From NCBI RefSeq assembly GCF_003971235.1, contig NZ_CP034661.1:1-64000 (forward strand): 64,000 nucleotides of DNA, read 5' to 3'. Origin of the DNA: Chryseobacterium aureum (GTDB lineage: Bacteria; Bacteroidota; Bacteroidia; Flavobacteriales; Weeksellaceae). Position numbers and translations under genes: made by a program. This document shows, piece by piece, positions 52,136-60,555 of the stretch. The stretch's first letter is position 1. Each line of letters opens with the position of its first letter. The notes under the pieces are model-generated. The model saw nothing but the letters and a program-made list of their open reading frames with translations. It did no database searches and was not told the DNA's origin.

Positions 52136-52361
52136 TTTCACAAATTTAAGAATATGCTAAAATATAAATAAATTTGAAATATCTGTAATGAAATAGTGAA
52201 TTTTTAAACGAATGTTTGTAAATTAAATAATTTTATGGATGCTGCGATAGGAGATGCGGGGTTCAGGTTATATATTTTCAACTTGAAAAAATTAATATAA
52301 ACACTTTCTTGAAATAGCATGGCTAATCCAAAATCGCACCCCGAAACCCGCACCACCATCT

Positions 52362-53525
52362 CTAATAGCTCATCTCTACAATCTTATAAGCATCCTGAGG
52401 AGTCAGTTTTTTATACTCTCCAAGTCCTAACCATTTTCGGTCTGTAAAGGCTTTTTCAACTTTTTCAGCAGTTCCTTTAAAGTCTTCTGTGTATTCAGAA
52501 AGTCTGGTTTTAATGTGAAGACTGTGGAAGAATTCTTCAAGTTTTTGAATACCCAGTTCTGCTTTTTCTTCTACACTTCCTTCTTTGATTCCCCAGACTC
52601 TTTCTGCATACTGAGCCAGTTTTCCTTTTTTATCTTCGAAATTGTAACGGTAATGTGACGGAGCAATGATTGCCAGCGTTCTCGCGTGGTCAATTCCAAA
52701 ATAAGCTGTTAATTCATGGCCCATTGCATGAACAGCCCAGTCGGTAATTACCCCTTTCTGGATTAACCCGTTCAGAGCCATTGTGCAGCACCACATAAAA
52801 TTACCGGCAGCATCATAATCAAATTCATCCGCCAATACTTTAGGAGCCGTTTCCTGAAGACTGATCAGAATACTTTCTGCGATTCTTTCCTGAAGATCAG
52901 CAGAAGAAGGAGCCGTCATATACTGTTCCAAAACGTGAGTATAGGCATCCGTAATTCCGTTTACAATTTGATTTTTTGGGATAGACCTTACAACCTCCGG
53001 ATCCAGTACAGAAAACTGCGGGAAAAGTCCGGGACCTCCGGAAGACAGCTTTTCATTGGTTTCTCTTCTGGAGATTACATACCCGGAATTCATTTCTGAA
53101 CCCGTTGCAGGCAGTGTTAAAATACTGCCGAAAGGCATTCCCTGGCCTTCAAATGTTCTTACCGACTTTCTCAGAATTTCCCATGGTTCCCCATCATAGT
53201 GGGCTGCGGCAGAAAGAAATTTTGTTCCGTCAATCACAGATCCCCCACCTACAGCAAGCAGATAAGTAATGTTTTTTTCTTTGATAAAGTGTAAAGCATT
53301 GATCAAAACTTCATATTCAGGATTAGCGGGAACACCTCCGAACTCATATACTTCATGGTCTTTCAGAGCCTCTTTTACCTGGTCATAAACACCATTGTTT
53401 TTGATGCTTCCACCACCGTAAATCATTAATATTTTGGCGTCTTTAGGGATTTCTTTGGAAATTTTGGAAATTTCACCTTTCCCGAAAAGTATTTTTGTAG
53501 GATTTTTAAACTCGAAATTAAGCAT
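52362..53525 (-). CDS. Iron-containing alcohol dehydrogenase
   Basis: A 387-residue cytoplasmic group III alcohol dehydrogenase, using NAD(P)H to interconvert alcohols and aldehydes. The nucleotide motif GGGSVIDGTKF and the metal ligands in GITDAYTHVLEQY (Asp), HAMGHELTAYFGIDH (His, His, His) are all present. The pattern is closest to YqhD/butanol-dehydrogenase types, which clear toxic aldehydes with NADPH; substrate choice cannot be fixed by eye. It follows the HxlR regulator gene on the same strand (131 bases apart), so control by that regulator is plausible. Confidence 0.93.
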   Translation of the reverse strand: MLNFEFKNPTKILFGKGEISKISKEIPKDAKILMIYGGGSIKNNGVYDQVKEALKDHEVYEFGGVPANPEYEVLINALHFIKEKNITYLLAVGGGSVIDGTKFLSAAAHYDGEPWEILRKSVRTFEGQGMPFGSILTLPATGSEMNSGYVISRRETNEKLSSGGPGLFPQFSVLDPEVVRSIPKNQIVNGITDAYTHVLEQYMTAPSSADLQERIAESILISLQETAPKVLADEFDYDAAGNFMWCCTMALNGLIQKGVITDWAVHAMGHELTAYFGIDHARTLAIIAPSHYRYNFEDKKGKLAQYAERVWGIKEGSVEEKAELGIQKLEEFFHSLHIKTRLSEYTEDFKGTAEKVEKAFTDRKWLGLGEYKKLTPQDAYKIVEMSY

Positions 53526-53656
53526 TGTTCTAAATTTATTTTAAGTCAAATTTACGCAATGAAAAGGGAAAAGTAAGTTAATGAAATTTTAAAATTGCTA
53601 TTATTCAGTTTTATGAAAGCTATGACTTTAAATGGCATGCTGTGGTTATTTTTTGT

Positions 53657-54088
53657 TTATTTCTGCGTGCCTGGAATAGGCTGCAACTCAGAAGTAAGAT
53701 AGGCTTTTGCTTTTTTTATAAAAGCTTCTTTATCTTTTTTAATTTCTTCCACTAGTTTTTTCCGGTCATCAGGAATAGTCAGATACTGGTCACCCCACAA
53801 ATTGATTTCCACAATTACAGGGATGAGGTCAATCCCTTTCTGAGTCAGAAAATATAGAATTTTCAGCTTACTGTCCGGATGATCTTTTTTATCAATAATT
53901 CCGTTGTCTAAAAGGTTTTGCAGCCTTGTTGCAAGAATATTGGTGGCTATTTTTTCTTCTGCCTTGAGGAAATCCCCGTAAGTACATTCCTTTTTCAGCA
54001 TAAGATCTCTTATGATTAGCAGAGACCATTTGTCTCCCCACATTTCCAGTGAACAGCTTATCGGGCAGTCTGATCTTTTTTTACTCAT
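53657..54088 (-). CDS. HxlR family winged-helix transcriptional regulator
   Basis: A 143-residue MarR/HxlR-type DNA-binding protein. It has CPISCSLEMWGDKWSLLIIRDL, typical of HxlR, then TNILATRLQNLLDNGIIDKK and LTQKGIDLIPVI. Cys8 and Cys12 sit just before the winged helix, where HypR-type sensors have reactive cysteines, so it may sense aldehyde, quinone or disulfide stress (inference). It is divergent from lpdA, sharing a region with a perfect 10-bp inverted repeat. Confidence 0.92.
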   Translation of the reverse strand: MSKKRSDCPISCSLEMWGDKWSLLIIRDLMLKKECTYGDFLKAEEKIATNILATRLQNLLDNGIIDKKDHPDSKLKILYFLTQKGIDLIPVIVEINLWGDQYLTIPDDRKKLVEEIKKDKEAFIKKAKAYLTSELQPIPGTQK

Positions 54089-54109
54089 TTTGTTAATTTA
54101 AAAATAATG

Positions 54110-54156
54110 CTTGCAAATTGAAAGTGTTTAATTTAATTTTGCTTTTAATTTGCAAG
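54110..54156. promoter_or_regulatory. Probable HxlR operator in the hxlR-lpd intergenic region
   Basis: CTTGCAAATT (54110-54119) is the exact reverse complement of AATTTGCAAG (54147-54156), with a 27-base spacer. Each arm contains the small palindrome TTGCAA. It covers the expected promoters of both divergent genes. Confidence 0.6.
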
Positions 54157-54187
54157 TAAATTTAATCATAAAAAACAAATAAATCAA

Positions 54188-55588
54188 ATGGATCATTATG
54201 ACATTGCCGTAATTGGCTCAGGCCCCGGAGGATATGTAGCTGCCATACGAAGTGCGCAGCTGGGATATAAAACAGTGATTATCGAAAAATATGATACGTT
54301 AGGCGGAACATGCACCAATGTGGGCTGTATTCCTACCAAAGCCTTATTAGACAGTACCCATCACTATGCAGAAGCGAACCATAAATTCAAAGAACACGGG
54401 ATTAAACTGGATACAATAGCACTGGATTTTTCCCAAATGTACAGGAGAAAAGCAGATGTAATTTCTAAAAATACAGCAGGGCTGGATTTTTTAATGAATA
54501 AAAATAAGATTACAAGGCTAAAAGGTACAGCAGGCTTTATCAATAATTCTACGATAAAAATTATCAATGAATCTGAAGTTAAAGAAGTAACAGCCCAACA
54601 TTATATCATTGCTACGGGCTCAAAACCTTCAACCATCCCCGGGGTGGAAATTGATAAAAAGAGAATTATTACTTCTACAGAAGCATTGTCTTTGCAGGAA
54701 AAACCAAAATCTATGGTAATTATCGGCGGTGGAGTAATAGGGGTGGAAATGGCTTCCATTTTTAACCGTATCGGCACCAAAGTGACCATTCTGGAATATG
54801 CCGATCACCTGATTGCGAATATGGATCATGAACTGGGAAAAAACCTTCAGAAAATCCTGAAAAAAGAAGACATTGACATCCGCCTTCATCATGCCGTTTA
54901 CAAAACAGAAAATAATGGCTCCTCAGCTAAAGTATTCTTTAAAGATAAAAATGGGGCAGAGGATGAGCTGGAAGCAGATTATATCCTGGTGGCAGTAGGA
55001 AGAAGCCCGTATGTGAAAGGGCTTGGTCTTGAAAATACAGATGTACAGCTGGATGAGCGAGGTTTTATTAAAGTGAATGAAAATAATCAGACGTCTGCGT
55101 CCCAGATCTATGCGATTGGAGATGTTATCGGAGGGGCAATGCTGGCTCATAAAGCTGAAGAAGAAGGTGTCTTTGTAGCAGAAACCATTCACGGACAAAA
55201 GCGTCATATTCATTACAACCGTATTCCTTCAGTGGTGTATACCTGGCCGGAAGTAGCGTCTGTAGGGTATACGGAAGAGTATCTGAAGCAGAATAATATA
55301 CCTTATAATATAGGGAAATTCCCGTTTTCTGCCAGTGCGAGAGCCCGAGCATCAATGGATATGGAAGGCTTTGCCAAAGTTTTGGTAGACCCCAAATACG
55401 GTGAAGTGCTGGGGGTTCATATTATTGGTGCCAGGGCCGCAGATCTGATCGCTCAAGGTGTGATTGCTCAGGAATATGAAGTAACTGCAGAAGATATGTT
55501 CCGTATTTCCTATGCCCATCCGACCTATTCTGAAACTCTTAAAGAAGCCTACCTGATAGCATCCGGGCAGGGTGCGATTAATATATAA
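54188..55588 (+). CDS. lpdA: Dihydrolipoyl dehydrogenase
   Basis: A 466-residue flavoprotein that reoxidises dihydrolipoamide of 2-oxoacid dehydrogenase or glycine-cleavage complexes. FAD motif IGSGPGGYVAAI, redox disulfide Cys42-Cys47 in GGTCTNVGCIPTK, NAD motif IGGGVIGVEMASIF, YAIGDV, and the C-terminal YAHPTYSETLKEA with the catalytic His-Glu. The length is normal. No E1 or E2 genes adjoin it; instead it faces an HxlR regulator, so it may be a second, stress-linked copy rather than the main complex E3. The symbol is given by family. Confidence 0.93.
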   Translation: MDHYDIAVIGSGPGGYVAAIRSAQLGYKTVIIEKYDTLGGTCTNVGCIPTKALLDSTHHYAEANHKFKEHGIKLDTIALDFSQMYRRKADVISKNTAGLDFLMNKNKITRLKGTAGFINNSTIKIINESEVKEVTAQHYIIATGSKPSTIPGVEIDKKRIITSTEALSLQEKPKSMVIIGGGVIGVEMASIFNRIGTKVTILEYADHLIANMDHELGKNLQKILKKEDIDIRLHHAVYKTENNGSSAKVFFKDKNGAEDELEADYILVAVGRSPYVKGLGLENTDVQLDERGFIKVNENNQTSASQIYAIGDVIGGAMLAHKAEEEGVFVAETIHGQKRHIHYNRIPSVVYTWPEVASVGYTEEYLKQNNIPYNIGKFPFSASARARASMDMEGFAKVLVDPKYGEVLGVHIIGARAADLIAQGVIAQEYEVTAEDMFRISYAHPTYSETLKEAYLIASGQGAINI

Positions 55589-55596
55589 AGAAAAGA

Positions 55597-55736
55597 TTAA
55601 ACCATTAAGAGCTGTAAAGAGATAAGAATAATTAAGATTTCATCTCAGATGAAAAAAATAAGGCGTATTGCTAAAGAAATAGCTTTGGCAATTCTCTTAA
55701 CTATTCTTATCAACTTAAAAAATCTTAATGGTTTAA
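55597..55736. repeat. Nested inverted repeat element of about 140 bp
   Basis: The outer arms TTAAACCATTAAGA (55597-55610) and TCTTAATGGTTTAA (55723-55736) are perfect. The inner arms, 17 bases each (55621-55637 and 55695-55711), differ by one base. Two smaller hairpins lie within: TTTCAT/ATGAAA (55638-55654) and TTGCTAAAG/CTTTGGCAA (55668-55691). It lies between convergent genes and may be a mobile-type intergenic repeat or a structured terminator. Confidence 0.75.
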
Positions 55737-55777
55737 AATATAAGATTTTCAATTGTAGTATTTTTCAAAAGGCCCAG

Positions 55778-56383
55778 TTACAAAGAAGTACAGTTCTCAT
55801 CCTTTGCATACACTCCATTGCTTTTCGCTTCTAATTTTCCGGTTTTTCTATTAATTTTAATGAAAAAAGATTCTTTCACAGCCGGACAGCCTTTAGACTG
55901 CATCAAATACATGGAAATATGGCGGTCATCAATTTTATAGGCTCCGGTAAACCGGTTACCTGTATCCACAGAATAACCATATGTTTTTGCCAGTAAAATA
56001 GCTTCAGGAAGATTATCAACAGTTCCGATAAAATCTCTCAGCTGCTGTTCATTGGAAAAATACACTGATCTTTCATTCTTACACGCCAGAATGTATGAAA
56101 AACAATTATTCCCAATACATTTCTGGAAAAAGCCTTTTTCAGGAACAGGTTCATTGATCGTCATAAACTCTGGTGCCTGACTTTCATAGATCACTGCTTT
56201 TTCATCATCCGAATCGTTGCTGAGAACACGCCAGTACGCATATTCTTTATCTGGTACAACAAACGGGTAGAGATATTCTACAGTATCCAGAATATCAGGA
56301 ATTTTTTTATAATCATCGGGAACCTTGATCTGGCCGGAAAGCAGATTAGAAAAGATCAGGGACAATATGACGATTACTTTCAT
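55778..56383 (-). CDS. Hypothetical secreted protein, 201 residues
   Basis: Function not recognised. From the chosen ATG at 56383 the protein starts MKVIVILSLIFSNLLSGQ, a clean signal peptide; an in-frame ATG 23 codons upstream would precede it with a charged tail and overlaps the neighbouring gene. The mature part has IKVPDDYKKIPDILDTVEYL, Cys pairs in KCIGNNCFSY, and ends in KSNGVYAKDENCTSL. It is probably cotranscribed with the lipoprotein gene upstream (34-base gap). Confidence 0.65.
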   Translation of the reverse strand: MKVIVILSLIFSNLLSGQIKVPDDYKKIPDILDTVEYLYPFVVPDKEYAYWRVLSNDSDDEKAVIYESQAPEFMTINEPVPEKGFFQKCIGNNCFSYILACKNERSVYFSNEQQLRDFIGTVDNLPEAILLAKTYGYSVDTGNRFTGAYKIDDRHISMYLMQSKGCPAVKESFFIKINRKTGKLEAKSNGVYAKDENCTSL

Positions 56384-56417
56384 AGACAATGGGTTTTTAT
56401 AATAAATGTAAAGAGAA

Positions 56418-56822
56418 TTACTGCAAAACAATTTTATAGTATCCTTTTTCATCAGTTACATCAATACCTATGCCTGTAAATGTTAATTTATTAATTTGAT
56501 AACCATCACACCCTCCTTTAAACTCTGAGGATTGAATGGAAAAGTCAAGATCTTTAATATTGGAATAAAATTTATATTTTTTTGTTCCGTTATAGGCTCC
56601 TACATTTTCCAAGAGAATCCTGTTATCAGATGTTTTGGAAAGTGATATACTTACGTTATTCTCATCCTGAATTGAATAGCTCGTTAAGGTCCCGTTGGTA
56701 ATAAGATTTTCGTTGCTGGAATTGACGAACTCAAAAATGATGGGCAATGGAGCATTATAACAATCTTTTTCACAAGAGATGAACAGAAGTGCGATAAGTA
56801 AAAAAGTAAATATTTTTTTCAT
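56418..56822 (-). CDS. Hypothetical lipoprotein, 134 residues
   Basis: A small lipoprotein with signal peptide and lipobox at Cys17 (LLFISC), then EKDCYN. The mature part is rich in beta strands (PLPIIFEFVNSSNENLI, KYKFYSNIKDLDFSI) and ends in YYKIVLQ. It could be a small immunoglobulin-like or DUF-type envelope protein; no family recognised. A consensus minus-strand promoter (56897-56868) lies about 45 bases upstream. Confidence 0.65.
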   Translation of the reverse strand: MKKIFTFLLIALLFISCEKDCYNAPLPIIFEFVNSSNENLITNGTLTSYSIQDENNVSISLSKTSDNRILLENVGAYNGTKKYKFYSNIKDLDFSIQSSEFKGGCDGYQINKLTFTGIGIDVTDEKGYYKIVLQ

Positions 56823-56867
56823 TGTATTTCTGATTTAAATCCAAATTCCCTATGCATGAACGTTTTA

Positions 56868-56897
56868 CAAAGATAAGAAAACTGGTGTTTATACCAA
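56868..56897 (-). promoter_or_regulatory. Promoter of the two-gene lipoprotein/secreted unit
   Basis: On the minus strand TTG (56897-56895), a 19-base spacer and TATCTTTG (56875-56868) match the consensus. Confidence 0.7.
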
Positions 56898-56956
56898 TTT
56901 TATAAGAATTTCCGGATTTCCTTTTGTTTGTAAAAGCTATCAGGAATATACCTGAA

Positions 56957-57688
56957 TCAGTTTACCATATGCTCTACAAACGGAATGATTTTTCCATTTT
57001 CAATTTTTCCCTTGATATAGATAGAATCTCCATTCTTAAAGAGATACTCTTTCACCAGCAGGTTGGTTAAACCATAGGGTTCAAGAAATAAATTTACCCA
57101 AGGATGCTGATTTTTCAGAACGGATATTTTTGCGTTTTCTGTTGGCTGGTACCTTTGCAGGTAAGCAGGTGTTTTATAATTGGTAGCATACGCGCTTTGT
57201 GTAAGATGCTCCTTTCCGCTTACATGATCTGCGATACACAATGAAAAATGAACAGGATATAACTGATTATTGATTGAAAGTTGGGCGCCTTCAGGATACC
57301 CTGCAATAACACTGTAGTCGAACTCTTCGTAAATACTGGACGGACGCTTGGTTTTTAAATCTGTATGAAAATTAGCAAAACCAATCCGCAGAAGGTACAT
57401 GGCAGACTCTTTTCCTGAGATCGGTGAAGTGATTGTTTGATCCGTGTATATTTTACATTTCAGAACGGGTAAAGAGGCAATTTTATCCAGTTGTTTGTTG
57501 TGATCATCTACCGCTTCCTTCATGGAATTAATACTGTTGAAAATAAAAAAACCAAATCCTGTAAACATAGAAATGCAGATAAATATAAAAACGCCGAATA
57601 GGATAAGAATGGTTTTAATTCCTTTTTTATCAACCTTTGTTCCGTTTGATTTGATATTGAAATCGGCATTGAAATTGAATTTGATCAT
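56957..57688 (-). CDS. Hypothetical membrane-anchored protein, 243 residues
   Basis: Function not recognised. From the ATG at 57688 the N-terminus MIKFNFNADFNIKSNGTKVD is cytoplasmic, one transmembrane helix (about 25-47, ILILFGVFIFICISMFTGFG) follows, and the remaining 190 residues face the periplasm (PVLKCKIYTDQTI, SMYLLRIGFANFH, KQHPWVNLFLEPYGL). An in-frame ATG ten codons upstream is less likely because TATTTTTG at 57713-57706 (minus strand) would be inside the gene. It is an orphan beside ppc. Confidence 0.65.
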   Translation of the reverse strand: MIKFNFNADFNIKSNGTKVDKKGIKTILILFGVFIFICISMFTGFGFFIFNSINSMKEAVDDHNKQLDKIASLPVLKCKIYTDQTITSPISGKESAMYLLRIGFANFHTDLKTKRPSSIYEEFDYSVIAGYPEGAQLSINNQLYPVHFSLCIADHVSGKEHLTQSAYATNYKTPAYLQRYQPTENAKISVLKNQHPWVNLFLEPYGLTNLLVKEYLFKNGDSIYIKGKIENGKIIPFVEHMVN

Positions 57689-57802
57689 ACAGTTAACATG
57701 GTTGCCAAAAATAATCAAATTTTAGACAGAAATTACTATTATTTTTTTGAATTTCTGTCTTTATTTTTGTCATTTGTCAACTCAACTCATTTGAAAATCG
57801 CT

Positions 57803-57810
57803 TACATTTG
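57803..57810 (+). promoter_or_regulatory. -7 promoter box of ppc
   Basis: TACATTTG ends 5 bases before the ATG at 57816, so the ppc mRNA may be leaderless. No TTG at the ideal 19-21 base spacing was found. Confidence 0.55.
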
Positions 57811-57815
57811 TTACT

Positions 57816-60350
57816 ATGATACATGACCAACGCGCAGAAAAATTCAGGCAGATTGTGGAAAATAAGTTCCAGATCTACAATTCATTATTTATGAGCCTGC
57901 CTTATGATAAAATGACGAATATCGGAATGCTGCTTCCGTTTCTCTATGAAGAAAGCAGAACCGGTTATGAAGCAGGGAAAACCCCTGAAGATATCGTCGA
58001 AGAATTTTTTAAAAACCATACCGATCTCCAGAACGAAGAGCAGAAACTCGAACTGCTTTTCAAGATCATTCAGTATATAGAAAGACAGGTTGTTTTGTTT
58101 GACAGTATTGAGGATGCTGCATTCCCCAACCTTCATTCTGAAAGTGATAACGGTACAGTGACCAACCTCTTTGAACGTTCTGTTCAGGATCATAAAATTG
58201 AAAAGGTACGCGAGAAACTAAAGGATTTCAGCGTAAAGGTAGTATTTACGGCGCACCCCACTCAGTTTTATCCAAGCTCCGTACAGAGAATTATCCAGGA
58301 TTTGAGAGGGGCCATTACCGGTGATTCTGTAACGCAGATTGATATGCTGCTGCAGCAGCTGGGAAAGACGCCGTTTGTCAACAAAGAAAAACCTACGCCA
58401 ATAGATGAGGCGCTGAGCATTATTTCTTACCTGAGATATGTATACTATGATACCATTGGTGAACTGTTTACAAAGATCAAAAAAACATTCGGAAACGGCC
58501 ATTTTCATCTTCATGAAGATATCATCCAGCTTGGCTTCTGGCCGGGAGGTGACAGAGACGGAAATCCGTTTGTAACAGCAGAGGTAACCAAGAGAGTGGC
58601 AGAGGAACTTCGTTCAGCAATTTTAAAATCGTACTACAGCCATTTGAAATTTATCAGAAGAAGATTAAGTTTCAGAGGGGTTTCTGAAGTGCTAACCCAA
58701 CTAAGCGAAGAGCTGTATGCGGCTATTTTCGACGGAAAAGACATTAAGGCAGAAGATATTTTAAACAAAGCAGATGAAGCGGAAAAAATACTGATCAATG
58801 AACATAACTCTTTGTTTTTAGATCTTTTGGTGAATTTCAGAGACCGTGTGATGATCTTCGGAACTCACTTTGCAACACTGGACATCCGGCAGGACAGCAG
58901 AATTCATCAGAAAGTCATTGATGAGGTCTACGCAAAAGTGTATGGAAATGAAGCTGTTGATTATGATCAGAAATTCAGCAAGCTGATTGAGGTTTCAGAA
59001 AAAGTACAGGCAGAAGACTTTGAAGACATTGTAAAAGATACACTGCTAACGGTTTCCCAGGTTACAGAAATTCAGGAACTGAACGGACTTCGAGGAATGA
59101 ACCGTTATATTATTTCCAATTCGGATGCCGTAAAAGACGTTATGAATGTCTATGCATTCTTTAAAATATGCGGTTACAAAGACGAAGATATCAATATGGA
59201 TATTGTTCCGCTTTTTGAAACCATGGAAGGGCTTTCCAATGCTGAGAATGTAATGAATGAACTGTACCATAATCCTGTCTATAAAAAACATCTTGAAAAA
59301 AGAGGAAACCAGCAGACAATCATGCTCGGATTTTCAGATGGAACCAAAGACGGCGGGTATTTAAAAGCCAACTGGGAAATTTATAAAGCAAAAGAAGTAT
59401 TAACTAGACTATCTGAGCAGAATAATATTAAAGTCGTATTCTTTGACGGTAGAGGAGGGCCACCAGCGAGAGGTGGAGGAAAAACGCACGATTTTTATGC
59501 TTCTCAGGGAAAAACGATTGCCAATAATAAGATAGAATTGACCATTCAGGGGCAGACAATTACCAGTATTTTCGGAAATAAAGAACAGGCAAAATACAAT
59601 TTTGAACAGCTTCTGACAGCCGGAGTTGAAAATGATGTCTTCAAAAATGCAAAAAAAGAACTTACCGAAAAGGAAAGAGCTTTGATTATTGAGCTGGCGG
59701 ATATCAGCTATCAAAAATATTCAGACTTAAAAGCACATCCTATGTTTGTCCCTTATCTTCAGGAAATGAGTACCCTTGAATATTACGGAAAAACCAATAT
59801 CGGAAGCCGCCCTTCAAAAAGAGGAAACGGAAGCGAACTGAAGTTTGAAGACCTGAGAGCAATCCCGTTTGTAGGATCATGGTCACAGTTAAAGCAGAAT
59901 GTACCAGGATTTTTCGGTTTTGGATATGCCATGCAGAAGATGAAAGAGCAGGGAAGGTTTGAAGAAGTAATAGAGCTGTACAAAGGTTCTGATTTCTTTA
60001 AAACTTTAGTTTTGAACTCTATGATGAGTATGAATAAATCGTACTTCCCTTTGACCTATTACATTAAAAACAATCCGAAGTTCGGAGAATTCTGGAAGGT
60101 CCTTTTCAATGAATATGAGCTTTCCAGAGATATCATGCTGGAACTGACAGGATTTAAAATGCTTCAGGAAGAAGATCCATTATCCAGGAAATCCGTGAAA
60201 ATACGTGAAAAAATTGTACTTCCCCTGCTCAGTATTCAGCAGTATGCATTAATGAAGATTCAGAAAGGAGAAGGAAATAAAGAAGCTTATGAGAAGCTGG
60301 TAACCCGTTCTTTATTCGGGAATATCAACGCGAGCAGAAATTCAGCGTAA
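57816..60350 (+). CDS. ppc: Phosphoenolpyruvate carboxylase
   Basis: PEP carboxylase makes oxaloacetate from PEP and bicarbonate, replenishing the TCA cycle. The 844-residue protein has the catalytic VVFTAHPTQ (His147), GGDRDGNPFVTAEV, FGTHFATLDIRQDSR, GFSDGTKDGGYL, and FFDGRGGPPARGGGKTH with the loop of glycines and arginines, and ends in NINASRNSA. It is slightly shorter than typical enterobacterial enzymes (about 880), which is usual for Bacteroidota. It is monocistronic, followed by a hairpin repeat. Confidence 0.97.
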   Translation: MIHDQRAEKFRQIVENKFQIYNSLFMSLPYDKMTNIGMLLPFLYEESRTGYEAGKTPEDIVEEFFKNHTDLQNEEQKLELLFKIIQYIERQVVLFDSIEDAAFPNLHSESDNGTVTNLFERSVQDHKIEKVREKLKDFSVKVVFTAHPTQFYPSSVQRIIQDLRGAITGDSVTQIDMLLQQLGKTPFVNKEKPTPIDEALSIISYLRYVYYDTIGELFTKIKKTFGNGHFHLHEDIIQLGFWPGGDRDGNPFVTAEVTKRVAEELRSAILKSYYSHLKFIRRRLSFRGVSEVLTQLSEELYAAIFDGKDIKAEDILNKADEAEKILINEHNSLFLDLLVNFRDRVMIFGTHFATLDIRQDSRIHQKVIDEVYAKVYGNEAVDYDQKFSKLIEVSEKVQAEDFEDIVKDTLLTVSQVTEIQELNGLRGMNRYIISNSDAVKDVMNVYAFFKICGYKDEDINMDIVPLFETMEGLSNAENVMNELYHNPVYKKHLEKRGNQQTIMLGFSDGTKDGGYLKANWEIYKAKEVLTRLSEQNNIKVVFFDGRGGPPARGGGKTHDFYASQGKTIANNKIELTIQGQTITSIFGNKEQAKYNFEQLLTAGVENDVFKNAKKELTEKERALIIELADISYQKYSDLKAHPMFVPYLQEMSTLEYYGKTNIGSRPSKRGNGSELKFEDLRAIPFVGSWSQLKQNVPGFFGFGYAMQKMKEQGRFEEVIELYKGSDFFKTLVLNSMMSMNKSYFPLTYYIKNNPKFGEFWKVLFNEYELSRDIMLELTGFKMLQEEDPLSRKSVKIREKIVLPLLSIQQYALMKIQKGEGNKEAYEKLVTRSLFGNINASRNSA

Positions 60351-60402
60351 GCTATTTTTAAAATAAGAATGACCATAACGAAATGATAATCAATATCAAT
60401 AG

Positions 60403-60456
60403 AAACGGGCTTTAGCCCGTTTTTTTATTATAAACCATTCAATGAGCTTTAGCTCA
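60403..60456 (+). repeat. Two-hairpin GGGCTTTAGCCC element, also terminator of ppc
   Basis: AAACGGGCTTTAGCCCGTTT (60403-60422) is a perfect hairpin with a T tail, and 38 bases after its core comes TGAGCTTTAGCTCA (60443-60456). The layout matches the copy at 35006-35057. Confidence 0.75.
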
Positions 60457-60555
60457 AACTTATTTTAATATGCCGAAAATAGTAATATATCTTCTGCAGA
60501 TTACACAAATGTTTCTGTTATAATGCATCTGCTCAGCCTGCAGGAAACAAAACAT

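Noticed and set aside
55649..55834. Plus-strand 61-codon ORF ending in lpd-downstream spacer
   Set aside because: It lies within the nested inverted repeat and runs into the 3' end of the convergent gene; codons reflect the repeat.
56384..56452. Longer start of the secreted protein gene at 55778
   Set aside because: It would place 23 polar and aromatic residues before the signal peptide and overlap the upstream lipoprotein gene.
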